Numbered from the stretch's first letter, positions 1-12,416 are shown. The stretch is 64,000 nucleotides of DNA from Effrenium voratum (GCA_963377175.1 CAUJNA010003779.1:76001-140000); one strand, 5' to 3'. Translations and numbers: made by a program. Notes: generated by a model from the letters alone, not told the origin.

Positions 1-39
1 AAAGCAAAGTTGGCATCGAAGGTTGGATTGGCAAGAATT

Positions 40-125
40 GGCCATGGGTCAAAATCCCGCACCCCCAGCTAAAATAGGTGGTGAGTTCACCTACCCCATG
101 ATCCCATTGGTTTTGACCCACCGCC
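40..125. mobile_element. MITE-like inverted-repeat element, family A copy 1
   Basis: An 86-bp element starts with a GGCCATGGGTCAAAA-type end and finishes with the inverted form TTTTGACCCACCGCC. It is flanked by a 4-bp direct duplication AATT (36-39 and 126-129). The interior shares ACCCCCAG...CTAAAATAG...GGTG...CACCTACCCCA...GATCCCATTGG with the copies at 16,563, 47,926 and 55,222. It has no coding capacity, so it would be a non-autonomous DNA element mobilised in trans (inference). Confidence 0.6.
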
Positions 126-129
126 AATT

Positions 130-835
130 AAGCCAAAGCTGGTTACGCGCTTGCGGCATGCCGATCCAAGATTCGGCGCCAGCCTGGCTTCAGCTCCAGC
201 AACGGAAAGGCGTACTGGCCTCGCTTTTTTCAGCACCCCTCTCGGTGGTTTGCATTGGTTGGTGGTTCCCTCTTTGCCCTCTACAAGACTCAGGGTTCAA
301 ATCCCCACACCACCGATCCGCATCACCAACTAGGGGTTGCTGTTCGCACACCGTGGACCTATGTTGAAAACGGAAAACCGCTGGGATCCCGACCAAGAAG
401 ATCATCGAAGTCCACGTCTTGATCCCATGCCACCAGCATGATGATTGCCAACGAGACATCAGTGATAACCTAAGGACCCCACGAATGCACACCCTAAGAA
501 AAGAAGAAGAAGAAAAAAAACGCTTGATAAAGGGAGCTACTGGTTCCAGTAAAGGTCCTCAGTGAGCGGCTCTCGTCACTGGTTCCAGTAGGCAATGGTT
601 CCCTTTCTTGCCACGGCCCATGGCTCTGGTTCTGACCATTGGGGAAGCAAATACTCGAGCCTCGCCATTCAGACAAGCATCGAATTCGAAGCGCTGCTTC
701 CAGACTGGCTGAGCCTGCAAACGCCATTGCCGGGCCGGGCTCCCAAACTACAAAATGTATACATTCGCACATTGGATCATACACACATTGGATCATACAC
801 ACATGAGGGAAAATGCAAAAACATACAGAGGAGAG
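130..835. other. No gene recognised
   Basis: Mixed-composition DNA without a conserved protein match in any frame. A GGGTTCAAATCCC block near 293-306 resembles a tRNA T-arm, but the surrounding 73 nt do not fold into the other arms. Confidence 0.4.

Positions 836-891
<56 letters not shown>
836..891. repeat. (GA)n microsatellite
   Basis: About 55 bp of almost perfect GA dinucleotides. Frames through it give Arg/Glu or Leu/Ser runs that are artefacts. Confidence 0.95.
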
Positions 892-894
<3 letters not shown>

Positions 895-1925
895 CCAGTC
901 TCATCAAGCTTGGTGCCTTGGGGCCCGTTCGCGCTCGTGCCGTATACACTGAAGTTCTCTCCAAACATCCTTGGTAGGCGTCATGTCGCAAAGTGCCATG
1001 CTGAAGCTATTGGCTCAGAGAGGCGGTCGGCTGACGCTCCAGCGATTTCAACGCCTCGAGGGTGCCCCAATCGTCAGAACGTGGACTTGCACAAAGGGCC
1101 CGACAAACATACGAATCTGGAGGCCCGAGGATGTCAAAGTCCCGAAAAGCCTGGCCCAAAATACATGCTGAGCACATCTGAACATCACACCGCACAATAG
1201 GAGCATGCACACATGCTCGCACTGGTGCGAGCATAACCCGGCGAATGTGCCTCCCAGCCATTGCCCGCCAGCACCGTGATTTTCAATCTTGGAAAGTCAG
1301 GGCATTGGCAGCCATGCAAACCATGCTAGATGTCAGCTGGCGTCGCGCTCGGACTGCACGCCTACCTTTTCTGCCAAGAGACTTGACAGGATCTGGTCGA
1401 TCTTCTGGAGATAGCCGCAGATGCATAAGATGTTGAGGCTTGGGCACATAGCCACACCCTCCGTTGCCTGATGTCAGGCGTTCATCGACGAAGCGCGGAT
1501 TCTGACATACTCTGAAATGCAACCACAAGGCTTGGCTCCGGCCTCTGAACCTTCCCGCGTTGAGCCACGCGGCATGCGGGTGGAAGAAGATACCTTGCTT
1601 TGCGAGCGAGTCTTCCAATCCGCCCCTTTGTTCCCAAAAGGGGAAGGGAGCATGTAGAGCACGCTCTAGGCTCCATGGGGAAAAATCCGTCGCAGCCTTT
1701 GGGATGACGGGGATGTTGCCTATTAAGTTTTGTTCAGCTTTATTGTTTAGATTTATTTAACTTTATTATCCGCCGAACCCGTCTTCCCAAGAAGGGAGAC
1801 GCACGGACATATCATGTTTGCGATGATCATTTGTTCATAACTTCTTACTATCAGCAGGGCCAGCGACGCCGTTGGACGGAAGTTTCAATATAGTTATCGT
1901 TGTGTTCTTCCTTCTTTCTCGCATC
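892..1925. other. No gene recognised
   Basis: No conserved protein, RNA or repeat structure identified. Confidence 0.4.
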
Positions 1926-2440
1926 TTGCTGTTTGTCATCGCTCTTTGTATTTCTGTCTGTCTGTCGTTCTGTGTTTCTGTGTTTCTGTGTTTATGTATG
2001 TCTGTCTTTCTGTCTTTCTGTCCTTCTGTGTTTCTGTATTTATGTCTTTCTGTCTTTCTGTCTTTGTCTCTCTGCCTTCTTTCCTTTTTTGTCTTGCTAT
2101 TTTCATTTATCTATTTGTGTTCTGTTTGTTTGTCTTTCTTTAAAACAAATAAAATAAAAATGTGTTTGCTCTTTCCATCTTTCTTTATTTCTTCCTTTAT
2201 GTTCTTTCTTTCTTTCTTTCTTTCGTGATTTCTCGATTTTCTTATTTCTGTTTGTATTTCTGTCTTTCTTTCTTTATTTGTTTGTCTTTATTGTTTCTTT
2301 CTTTCTTTCTTTCGTTCTTTCTTTCTTTCTTTATTTGTTTCTGTCTTTTATTCGTTCATTTATGTATCTTTTTATTGATTTATTCATGTATTTATGTGTA
2401 TAGTTCTTACTTGATTTCCTGTGTTTCTTAGTTTCGTTAT
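1926..2440. repeat. T/C-rich degenerate microsatellite (TTTCTGTC, later TTTC)
   Basis: Degenerate tandem TTTCTGTC units grade into TTTC units. The hydrophobic Phe/Leu/Ser frames here are read through simple sequence and are not genes. Confidence 0.9.
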
Positions 2441-2830
2441 TTGTTCATTGATCTTTCTTTCTTATTTCTTTCTCTCTTTCTTTCCTTCTTTCCGTCTTCC
2501 CTTCTTTCCCTTCTTTCCCTTCTTTCCCTTCTTTCCCTTCATTCCCTTCTTTCCCTTCTTTCCCTTCTTTCCTTCTTCTTTTCTTTCCTTCTTTCCCTTC
2601 ATTCCCTTCTTTCCCTTCTTTCCCTTCTTTCCTTCTTCTTTTCTTTCCTTCTTTCCTTCTTTCCTTCTTTCCTTCTTTCCTTCTTTCCTTCTTTCCTTCT
2701 TTCCTTCTTTCCTTATTTCCTTCTTTCCTTCTTTCCTTCTTTCCTTCTTTCATTCTTTCCTGATTTCCTTCTTTCCTTCTTTCCGTCTTTCCTTGTTTCC
2801 TTCTTTTCTTCTTTCTTTCCATCCTTCTTT
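2441..2830. repeat. Polypyrimidine tandem repeat (TTCTTTCCC, then TTCTTTCC)
   Basis: About 390 bp of pure pyrimidine on the plus strand. The first half is built of CTTCTTTCC-type units with extra C, including a duplicated block of about 70 bp (around 2,545-2,655); the second half is TTCCTTCT. Such mirror-repeat polypyrimidine tracts can form triplex DNA (general knowledge). Confidence 0.9.
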
Positions 2831-2919
2831 TGTTACTTCTCTTTGTCTTGTTCATGCTGGGGATGTTGCTGCGGCGTTCCTATCTTTGTTGTGGTGGGTT
2901 AAGAAGCAAAGTTTCACGC

Positions 2920-3135
2920 GCGCGGCATGCGCGCATACACGCGAGCAGGCATGCGTGCATGCATGCATGCATGCGTGAAATGGCGCACATGCGTGGTTTC
3001 ACGAATGAATTTGCAAGTTGATAACGCAGGGTGGGTTCCATGCATGATTTCGTAGTTGACAATGATTGATAACGGCGCGCGTGAAATGGCATGCCCGCAT
3101 GCACGTGCGCATGCCGCGCTCACACACGCGCGCCC
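2920..3135. repeat. GCATGC/CACGCG alternating purine-pyrimidine tract
   Basis: Dense GCATGCATGC, GCGCGC and CACACGCGCG runs. Alternating purine-pyrimidine and self-complementary sequence favours cruciform or Z-DNA. No gene is visible. Confidence 0.6.
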
Positions 3136-3261
3136 ACCCTTACTCCTTCTGCGAAATTACTATTATTCTTGCCCTTGCACCGTGAGATGCGTGCAATTGT
3201 TACCTTTAGTGTTATACAATGCTTCAGCTCTGTGACTTTCGCCGCCAGCAACCTAAGAAAA

Positions 3262-3680
3262 AGTATTGCCAATATTACAATTTAGTATTTGCGATACTCT
3301 GAGTTCAGTGGGGTCCTAAGAGTAAGCATTGACGATGTTAAATTCTGTATTAGCAATATTGAGTTTGGCAGTGGGAACTCACGGTCAAGTATTGACAGTA
3401 CCAAATATAGTCCTTGCAATGCTGAGTTCTGTAGTGGGAACCGTAGATCAAGTAGCGACAATACTAAACTTAGTGTTGGCAGCAACGAGTTTAGTGAGAG
3501 TCTAGCAATAAGTATTGACAACACTAGACTCAGAATTGGCAACGCTGAGTTTAGCAGTCGGAACCGAACATGAAGCATTGAGAATAAAACAATTAGTATT
3601 GGCAACACTACGTTTAGTAGTGGGAAATTAAAAGATTGGGTATTGAACTTGATATTTGCAACATTGACTTCTGTAATGGG
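3262..3680. repeat. Degenerate 63-bp tandem repeat, about 6 units
   Basis: Units contain AGTATTGACAATACT-like, TTGGCAACGCTGAGTT-like and AGTAGTGGGAAC-like blocks in fixed order with a period near 63 bp. The period is a multiple of three, so one plus frame (3,289-3,573) shows a 21-residue repeat built on SID(N/S)T(K)...GN(A)EF...GN. I regard this as a by-product of the DNA repeat. Confidence 0.7.
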
Positions 3681-3746
3681 AACTTAAAATATCTTCCACA
3701 TAGTGCGTGCCAAATGATCTGTTTGTACCACGACTGCAGAAACGCA

Positions 3747-3793
3747 GGCCCCACGCCCCCTCCCCCTCCCCCCCCACCCCCTCCGCCCTCTAG
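3747..3793. other. C-rich tract, minus-strand G-quadruplex candidate
   Basis: Runs of five to eight C separated by single A or T. The minus strand has at least four G-runs of four or more within about 45 nt. Confidence 0.5.
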
Positions 3794-6729
3794 CACTGAC
3801 GGGGAGGCGGTGGGTGGCAGCCCTCAACCAAATTTGCGGCTGAGAAACTTTTCTGCCCGTTCAGGGCCACCATCTGGCATCCAGCTTCCCAAGCATCCTC
3901 ACAAACTTGCAGCATGCAATGTGATGCATGTTGCTTCACTCACTTGCATCGGACCGAGCGAGGCCAAGGGAGACATGTTGCCAGGGGAGCTGTCTTATCA
4001 AGATCACTGCGTGCATCTGGAAGTCTGATCAGACTTGTCTGGCGATTCCGCGTTTGGGTTTGACCGATAGAACGACACGTGACATTGGCTCCTGCGGATC
4101 ATAATTGGATGAGTCCACTCGGTAGCCAGCCGGATAGATACGGGCAATGTGCCTCGTAGTGTATCTGCGCATGGCCTGGCAAAGCATCAAATGCGGTATG
4201 CGCGTGCGGTACCGCATGCTGGCCTCCAACCCACACTTCCTCAGGCCGATCGTGAACGCTCTTACACTCGCGCTTGCCATTTGGCTGTGGGTCAAAACCA
4301 ATGGGATCCCATTTTAGGGGTAGGTGCACGGGGCAGTTTCGACCAGCTGCGAAATCAATTGCAGGAGCTTGGTCTCCGAAAAGGATGAGCTTGTGCATCC
4401 CTGCCAGTTCTTGGCTTCCTTGAAAGAGCGAAACTTGACCTTGGCTGCAGCAATTGCCAATAATGAGGTGATTGCCATGACATTCTGAATCCAAGAAGCA
4501 TTGCCAATTGAAATGAGCCTTGGCAGCCAGACAGCTGGCAACCGCTTTGCAAACGCCACTTATGGTCGCAGTCAGCAAAAGCAAAACCACCATGCCGGGC
4601 ATTGGCTGTGTCCAATGCAAAGCTAGGTCCTTCTGTTCAAGCGGTGTTTCATAGGGACCAACACGAGCCGCCAACCGATTGGAGGAATCCAAGTTCTGTA
4701 CATTTGGATTGGCCTTGGCTTTCCAAGTGGCTTCTGAAGCTCCGGCACTCGCGCAGGGCGCGATGCATCGGACTTTGGCGACTCAGTTGCAAACGCAGCC
4801 AAAGCCCCGATTTCGTCTTTGTGCTTGTCATGATAGCCTCTGCAGTGCAGCTGAGGGGCTGAATCGTCTAGATGCCAAGACCTTAAAAGGCTTGCCGAGC
4901 CTCTTCTGACACTTCAACACAAGGGACAAACTTTAGCAGGAAATTGAATCGCAACGTCCAAGCCTTCCTTCAAAACATCCCTTCAGTGTCCCTTGCTGTG
5001 AGCAGTATTCCAGCTTGATTGTGTGAAACCACCCGCAGACATCTGCTCAAAGTCAGCAAGCCGATGTCTTGCTTCCAGGTCGCTTGTCTCGGAGCAGGAA
5101 GCACCCGAGCAGCTCGCCGGGCGAGCGCCATGACAACGCCTCCGCAGGCGGAACCTGAGAGCTGCGAATCCCAAAGCTGCCCGGTTTGTCCAAAAGAAAA
5201 ACCCCACCAAAACATACCAAAACGCAGTTCGCCAAAAAAAACACGCACCCACACTTCGGGGGTCAACAGCCTCAACCACTCTTGGTGCCTCTGATTGGTT
5301 TTCTGACCAAGGCGCGTATAGCGCATCGCCCAGTACGTCTTGAAGCAGGGCTGCACAATCCCTGCCAAACTTGCTCAGTCAAACAGCCGAAGTTGCTGGC
5401 TGCCAAGAATGCCTTTCAGGTCCAACTTTTCAACAATGTTGAAATGTTTAGACGTTTCCCATATTCAAACACCCAGAATTTACAAAGGCGTTTGATTCTT
5501 GGGAAATCTGCCCCCAGTGGGATTCATAGTGCGCGCTCCGGCCTCTGACCTTCTGGCGACAAATAGTTCTCAAGTGTAATGATGACCGGGCACGCTGAAG
5601 TTTCAAAAGCAGCGTCTCTGATGGCCTTCGCAGTCCGAGCAAGCAATGCGCGTGTGCAGGGCATCAGGTACCATGCAATCCGCAAAATGGCTATGCAAGG
5701 CCAACGAAAGGTTGCAAACAATATGTGAGAGTCTGCTTCTGCCGAAAGTGCTAATCACGGATAGCAAATCGACTTGCGCTGATTCGCAAGTGGAAACAAA
5801 CCGAACATGGGCCCCTCTCGAAGTACCAAAGTGCCTCCAAACAAGCTTGGAGAGAAACAGCTGTGGTCGCTGTTCCACCATGAAGCACACATGGGCCTGG
5901 TCAGGTAGATTCAACTAATTGCACCAGGCGCGGCATGAATACCCGAAGGCCACGGGCCTTGCATGCCATACTTCTGGCCGTCGAATACCTCACAAAGCAC
6001 TGGGTGAAATTCGACTGCCATCCTGTGTCAAGCTGAGGTGAACTCTGTCCGCTGTCCAAAGTCATGAAGCCACGTTGCATCCAGCTCCACAACGCGACAG
6101 CCATTCCGAAGCAAATTGGCCAGTGCATCTGCTGATGATGTGCTGGTCAACTGATTGCCCTCAGGGAATGATCAAACTGTGACTCTGGCATCCGAAAAGA
6201 AACGATGTGAGTTCAGACATTAGAAACAAATACGGGATGAATCTCTGCTTCGAACACATGAAAGCAAGACAAGCATAAAAGATGTGGCCAGTGAGCCCGG
6301 CCCATAAATCTGGCCTGTAAGTAGGAGTTGTGGCTGGAGTTCACCCAGTACCTTGGAGGGAAAGCGCGCCATCGACACATTTGTGTCACCTCAACCTGTG
6401 TTGACATTGGGCTTGTCTCAAAATAGGGGACCCTCCACAGAACTCTGGTTCTCCTTGTGGTTTCCCCCAGAACAGGTACCCTCAAAAAAAACACCCATTG
6501 CTTTGACGGTGACTGATGTGGTTCCATCTTCCACTGCTAGGCATGCCAGGCTGCTCGGACAGTGGCCGGTCAAGCTGGCTGGTATCTGATCTGTGTGGAA
6601 GATTGCTGTCCTTGACGGCACGGCCATTTGCTCAAACAGCTCGACTGCTTAAAGAATCCGAGCTCTTGGTGACTGTTCCTTCTCTAGATTCAATTTCTGT
6701 TAATATCCATTGTGTCATGTTAACCTCGA
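3794..6729. other. No gene recognised; contains a MITE fragment
   Basis: No conserved protein seen in six frames. A family A mini-element left end (GGCTGTGGGTCAAAACC, from 4,283) is followed by AATGGGATCCCATTTTAGGGG and then decays without a clear right end. Confidence 0.4.
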
Positions 6730-7836
6730 GAGAAAGAAAGACAAACAGACAGACACAGACACAAACACAGACACAGAACACAGGCACAGACACAGAGACA
6801 CAGACACAGACAAAGACAGACACAGACACAGACACAGACAGACACAGACACAGACAGGCACAGACACAGACAGACACAGACACAAACACAGACACAGACA
6901 CAGACAGACACACACAGACCACAAACAGACACGGACAACCACAGACCGACACAGACAGACACAGACAGACACAGACAGGCACAGACAGACACAGACAGAC
7001 ACAGACAGACACAGACAGACACAGACAGACACAGACAGACAGAGACAGACAGAGACAGACAGAGACAGACACACAGAGACACAGACAGACACAGACAGAC
7101 ACAGACAGACACGGACAGACACAGACAGACACAGACAGACACAGACAAACAGAGACAGACAGAGACAGACAGAGACAGACAGAGACAGACAGAGACAGAC
7201 AGAGACAGACAGAGACAGAAAGAGACAGACAGAGACAGATAGAGACAGACAGAGACAAATAGACAGACAGACGGACGGACGGACGGACGGACAGACAGAC
7301 AGACAAACACACAGAGACAGAGACAGAGACAGAGACAGAGACACAGAGACAGAGACAGAGACAGAGACACAGACAGACACACAGACAGACACAGACACAG
7401 ACACAGACACAGACACAGACACAGACACAGACACAGACACAGACACAGACACAGACACAGACACAGACAGACAGACAGACAACACACAGACAGACAGACA
7501 CAGACACAGACACAGACACAGACACAGACAGAGACGACACAGACACAGACACAGACACAGACAGACACACAGACACACAGACAGACACAGACACAGACAC
7601 AGACACAGACACAGACACAGACACAGACAAACAGACAAACAGACAAACAGACACAGACACAGACACAGACACAGACACAGACACAGACACAGACACAGAC
7701 ACAGACACAGACACAGACACAGACACAGACACAGACACAAACACAGACACAGACACAGACACAGACACAGACAGACAGACACAGACAGACAGACAAACAG
7801 ACAGACACAGACACAGACATAGACTCAGACACAGAC

Positions 7837-7867
<31 letters not shown>

Positions 7868-8110
7868 AACAGACAGACAAACAGACAAACAAACACACAG
7901 ACAGACACAGACACAGACACAGACACAGACACAGACACAGACACAGACACACAGACAGACACAGACACACACAGACAAACAGACAGACACAGACACAGAC
8001 ACAGACAAACAGACAAACAGACAGACAAACAGACAGACAAACAGACAGACAAACAGACAGACAAACAGACAGGCAAACAGACAGACAAACAGACAGACAA
8101 ACAGACAATC
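6730..8110. repeat. Large CAGACA/CACAGA microsatellite array
   Basis: Nearly 1.4 kb of ACAGAC, ACAGACAG, ACAGAG and GACG variants in homogeneous blocks. Very long frames on both strands (Leu/Ser/Val/Cys runs on minus, Asp/Thr/Gln/Arg runs on plus) are artefacts of a repeat free of stop codons. Confidence 0.97.
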
Positions 8111-9799
8111 CACAGCCAGAACCAGAGCCAGAGTAAGATATCAAGCGCGCCAGTGTCTACAGTGAAGGGGAGCTTATAGTAGGCGCTTTCAAAACATCCG
8201 CTATCTCTACCAACTACCACTTGACTACCACTATCGATGCTACCATATCTTCCTGAACCAAGGCATGGTGCACTCCTAGAACACAAGGAAAGGGCTTGAC
8301 ATTGCAAAAACACGTTGCTGGAGGCAGTGCAATGGACAAGTCAACAGGACTGACACAAGCCATGTACAGCTGGTGAGGCAAACATGTCCCGCACGGAATT
8401 CCTGAGGAACAGAGGGGAACGCTCTTGATACCATTGAGGAAAATGGCCTGTGGCAAATTGACTGTGGATACTCTAAGTCCTGATAGCAATCAGCTTGGGC
8501 AGACTTGAAGACATTTCTGAAAAGTCCAAGCCAGGGAAAAGTTCCGGGCGTTGTTCGGGGAAAGAAGTCTGACAGCATGGCGTGCGAATACGATCATCAA
8601 AAAAAAAAGGTGCTACACAGCACCTGGTTAGATCAAGGTACTGTGAAAGTTGTTCCGCAGCCAATTCTTCACGCGACGAGACTTCCACGTGACGTTTGAC
8701 CAGGCCGCCAATTCGTCACTTGGAGAATTGTCACGCGGTCGCTTCAACGCGAAACCTCGCGAAACCGGACCGCCTGCAAGACAGCCTCCAGCGCATTGGA
8801 GATGTGCCGGGAGCTTGAAGATGGGCCTCGCCGTTGAAAGCAAAGCAAGACTTTCACCAATGGGGCTGCCTGTTTTGAGTTGGTGCCCCGGTTTTGTGGT
8901 TGGCTTAAAGGCAAACCGAAGGGAGAAGCCAGCCATTTTAGGGAGTCCCCGCTATTTTGAGGCACCCCCACGAACCAATGCAATGATGCAAGCAAGGCGC
9001 TTGGACTGTCATCCAGAAACTGATCCCGCGGCATCTCGTTCTGCACTTCTCGGTACCAAGCGTCCGTATCAACTGTACACCTCATGGCGGGGTGCCGAGT
9101 GCCTTGTAAATCGGGATGACTCCCTCAAACCTTGTTTCAGCATGGCCATGTCAACACAAGCACTGCAGCTCAAAGACCCGTCGCTCTCCAGGAAATCTCC
9201 GAAGATGACCTACACCCAGGTTGACCATGCTCATCCCTGTGTTGCCTCGAAGTGATGGTTTCCCTGCTGTTCCCTGATCCCATCCTCCTTTAGGATCTTG
9301 TCCCTGTCGCAGTCCACGAGGGAAGAACTCACACCAAGACACCTCGGCCCAGGGTGGTGAGACATCTACAAAAGCTGGTTGCTGAGCACTGCTTGCACCC
9401 CTCATGCGATGAACTGGCCACGTGGAGCAAATAGTCGCCCCGGACACATTTGGAAGATCCCGAACATCCCCACATTGCCCCAGTATGTCCTGCCTAGCAA
9501 GACAGTTGCTCCACAATGCTATCCAACGTGACCATGTGCCGTCATAGTGAGCGTGTTGTTGACCAACAGGCGCTGCTCAACTGCTACAAAATCGAAAGCG
9601 TTATAAGCCCCCTGATCTGCTTTCATCCAGCATCTTGGATTCTTGGACCCCAACCTCGCGCAGGATATCTTGTTGACAGCCCGGGACAACGCCAGCGTGA
9701 TTCGCTTGCCAACCTGCCAGGCCCTTCACTGACATGAGGCATGAAGCATATCAATTCCACGCCGGTTGCACTGAAGAGCCACTAGCTATTTCTTGCGTG
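8111..9799. other. No gene recognised
   Basis: No conserved family recognised. Several medium-length frames exist on both strands, none with a convincing motif. Confidence 0.35.
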
Positions 9800-10096
9800 T
9801 CACCCGGACAAAGGCTGCGCATTGACAAAATCCCTTTGATATGGGTTTAGCAAAGAAACCAACTGGCCAAACGATTGGCTGTGTGCGAGCAGAACGTGAT
9901 GTTCAGCTGACATGTTTCGCTGCTGACTCCGCGCCTTTCTTTCCTCAACGGGCGCCAGAAGGTCCAGACGGCTGCCGGCCTGACTGCGGCGCAGCAGCAC
10001 CTGCGGCTCGTCCTCCGAGTTGTCCGGGCTCAGCTCCGCAAAGCCTGGCCCAGCCATTCCGAGAGCGCTGGCTCCAAGGATGAAAAGAAGATCCAT
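9800..10096 (-). CDS. Possible first exon of a secreted or membrane protein, unrecognised
   Basis: From an ATG at 10,096 the minus frame gives 98 residues. The start is a hydrophobic segment resembling a signal peptide (MDLLFILGASALGMAGPGFA), followed by an acidic stretch (ELSPDNSEDEPQ), then an Arg/Leu-rich part. GC-rich codon use resembles that of the host exons elsewhere in the window. No family is recognised, no splice partner was found, and the downstream part may be intron. It could equally be a chance open frame. Confidence 0.3.
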   Translation of the reverse strand: MDLLFILGASALGMAGPGFAELSPDNSEDEPQVLLRRSQAGSRLDLLAPVEERKARSQQRNMSAEHHVLLAHSQSFGQLVSLLNPYQRDFVNAQPLSG

Positions 10097-10464
10097 AAGC
10101 CCAGCACCTTCGCATGTGGTCGTCGCCTGGCGACATGAACTGTGACAGCCAAAAACATGAGCATGCAACTCAGCGCCCAAAAAAAGTCAACCGGAGATAT
10201 TGGCGGAAAGGCAACAATCTTCGAGAGGGCTCCATTCCGATCTTTCCCGCCTGTCTGCTGAGGCTCAAGTCGCGGCGGCTGCGTGCTGTGAGCGTTTGGC
10301 TCATCGGGACTTCCTCCGATGGCGGAGAAAATCCTTGGCATGGAATTGTTTGATCCGGAAGTCCGTGATTTGTGTGTCGTTCTTAATGTTGGACCCCCCT
10401 AAAATGGCGTTGGTTGTCCTTTTGGTTTCCTATGTTTGCCCTCAAAACCATCGCACCCTCAAAA

Positions 10465-10717
10465 AAGAAACACACCCTGATGAATCCAGCAACTCAAAAT
10501 GCGAGGCAACCTCTCGTATGTACGCGGGCAGTGCACTCGCTGCAGCTCGGGTGCCTTCTGATTCCAAGTCTGACTTGAGCTTCTCGATCTGTGTGACACG
10601 AAATCTGTCCTGCGCCTCCAGAAGATCATGCAAATCAAGCTTCACCTTTGAACGAAAGGGTCGAAACACAATCATGGCATGACAAGCATTCACCTTGAGC
10701 TCCATTGTCCACTTCAA
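10465..10717 (-). CDS. Possible exon, helical protein, unrecognised
   Basis: One minus frame encodes a charged helix-like stretch (LHDLLEAQDRFRVTQIEKLK) followed by an Ala-rich and amphipathic segment ending near FELLDSSG. The frame looks protein-like rather than random, and an AG-rich context at its 3' end could be a splice border. No family is recognised and no start or partner exon can be assigned. Confidence 0.3.
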
Positions 10718-11418
10718 GCCTTATGCAACTGCCACCTGGCTTCACCTGTCCTGATCAGAGCCATCGCAACAAAGAAGAGGCTGATACGGGACTTGCAAAG
10801 GCACCGGTTCTATCGCATCGCTGGCATAGCTGGCTGCAATGATTTCAGGAGCTTCTCCTGCGGTGGCCAAGGCCTGATGCTTTGCACCAATAAAACCCTC
10901 TAGGAACACCACCATTCTTGGGGGGGGCGTTGATTTTTTGGGGGGGAGGCGTTCACCTTGACGCGCTGCCGACCTGCCAAAACGGTTTTCTCAAACCCGA
11001 GCGCGCCTTTGTTGTTCACATTGCAAGCGCAGGGAAGGAGCTCCAGGAAGAACCTGAGCTCAAGGAAACCGGTTCTCAACGAATGTCTGTGGGTTGATTG
11101 GTTCCTTGGAATGCCAGCGCTCAAAACGTGATAGCTGCAGAGGTGACCTTCTGGAAAAAAGGACTGCACCTAGTACCAACGGAACAAAACCCATCTAAAC
11201 CAGTGGAACCCATATATTTGTCATCAAGCTAACCTAAAAAGGAGACCTATGGATGTCTGAAGAGTCTGTTGCCATGGCATGGCCATCACTAATCCACGAT
11301 CCAGGCTGCATCTGACCTTTCAGGCATCCCACTTCGCCATGGCAGCGTCATGAAGCGTCGAACCGTCGTCTCAGGCTGCCCTCTGGTCGTCTCTGGGGAA
11401 CCGCTTCAGGCTGCACTG

Positions 11419-11502
11419 ACTTGGTTGACGTTGGAAGGGGAGCAAACATGTAAATCTTAGCAGTTAAGTGGGGATTTCCCACTAACCACAGCAAGCAAAA
11501 AG
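11419..11502 (-). repeat. Dispersed short repeat, family C copy 1
   Basis: About 85 bp containing GGTTGACGTTGGAAGGGGAG, TTAGCAGTTAAGTGGGG, ATTTCCCACTAACCAC and AAGCAAAAA in order. The same blocks occur in inverse orientation at 59,565-59,653, and a shorter relative lies near 56,830-56,910. Confidence 0.55.
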
Positions 11503-12093
11503 ATAAAGTGCTTCCCAACGACAACCCTGCTGAATTGCTTCTCCACTTTGCGGTGGCAAAAAGCTTGTGAAACGCTGAATCGCTCACCTTGAGCCGCGAC
11601 AGAGGAGACAACCTGTCTCACTTGCAGTCATAAAAGTGCTCGAGTGCAACACTTTGAAACATCATGCATCATTGGTCTGTACTGTCGGTGTTTTGGCATG
11701 CCATGACAGTCCCGCACTTCAAGCGCCTTCCGCGTTGGCATGGCTGCAGGAACATTGCTAAGCAAACACGACTCCTAAAAAACAATTGTCTGCCAGTATC
11801 GTCTGCCCGTCAATCTCGACATGCTGAAAGTCATCAGCCATGGCTTGAAGTCGACTCCGCATCGCTTCTGGCTGAGTACACCTGTTTCACAGCCGATTTG
11901 TGCAGCTGCCCCAGTCTTCAAGCAAGCACTTCAGGGACTTCAGAGACGTCAGTGCGCGCTGAGCTTCTTTTTTTTGCGGCGCCGCCTGTTGATTTGCTCT
12001 CGCGCCATCACATCTCGGGTCGGGTGCTCGCCTCGCAGTCTTCTGCAGAGTCTTGAAGTTCTACGAGCTGCAAAGACTGACATGCTTTCATAT

Positions 12094-12195
12094 GGCTGTG
12101 GCTCAAAATTAAACAGGAGGGGCAAACCGCAGGTTTTGGTCCATGTTTCCACTTACCAGGGTTCCATTTTGGTACCGGTTTTCTGAGCCACGGCC
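12094..12195. mobile_element. MITE-like inverted-repeat element, family B copy 1
   Basis: A 102-bp element with ends GGCTGTGGCTCAAAA and TTCTGAGCCACGGCC, flanked by ATAT on both sides (12,090-12,093 and 12,196-12,199). The interior (AACCGCAGGTTTTGGTCCAT, CTTACCAGGGTTCC) matches copies at 49,553 and 62,145. Families A and B share the terminal repeat but differ inside. Confidence 0.6.
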
Positions 12196-12288
12196 ATATG
12201 TTCCTCGTACGATCTGTGTTGGTCCTCATGCAGTGATCACCACGTCGCCGTGTTGTCGTCATCCTGGCTCCACGGCTCAAGTGCCATC

Positions 12289-12416
12289 ATTCTAGGGGTA
12301 CCTTCCCCATTCCTTCCAGGGATCCTTCTTTCCAAAGAACCACCAAAACCCTGGGAAAACAGCTGGTTTTTGAGAAGAGCGATGGTTGAAAAGAATGGGG
12401 AATCAACCCCTAGAAT
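12289..12416. mobile_element. Inverted-repeat element with about 27-bp terminal repeats
   Basis: ATTCTAGGGGTACCTTCCCC at the left is matched by the inverse of GGGGAATCAACCCCTAGAAT at the right, extending about 26-27 bp in total. There is no coding capacity. A target duplication is not clear. Confidence 0.5.

Noticed and set aside
243..316. tRNA-like sequence with matching 7-bp ends and a GGGTTCAAATCCC block
   Set aside because: No D-arm or anticodon stem forms and the T-stem has only three pairs. The same B-box-like word occurs by chance at 15,690, 38,395 and 62,790.
1872..2978. Long Phe/Leu/Ser frames suggesting membrane proteins
   Set aside because: Read through TTTC and TTCC simple repeats.
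3262..3680. CRISPR-like array
   Set aside because: Units are contiguous and degenerate, without constant repeats and unique spacers, and the genome is eukaryotic.
4099..4692. 197-codon minus frame
   Set aside because: It runs through a mini-element fragment and has no recognisable domain.
6632..8144. Very long open frames on both strands in the CAGACA array
   Set aside because: They are pure translations of a microsatellite free of stop codons; no start context or family.
12270..12281. GGCTCAAG words outside the LTR as spliced-leader relics (12,273; 10,263)
   Set aside because: Only eight bases match, expected by chance in 64 kb.
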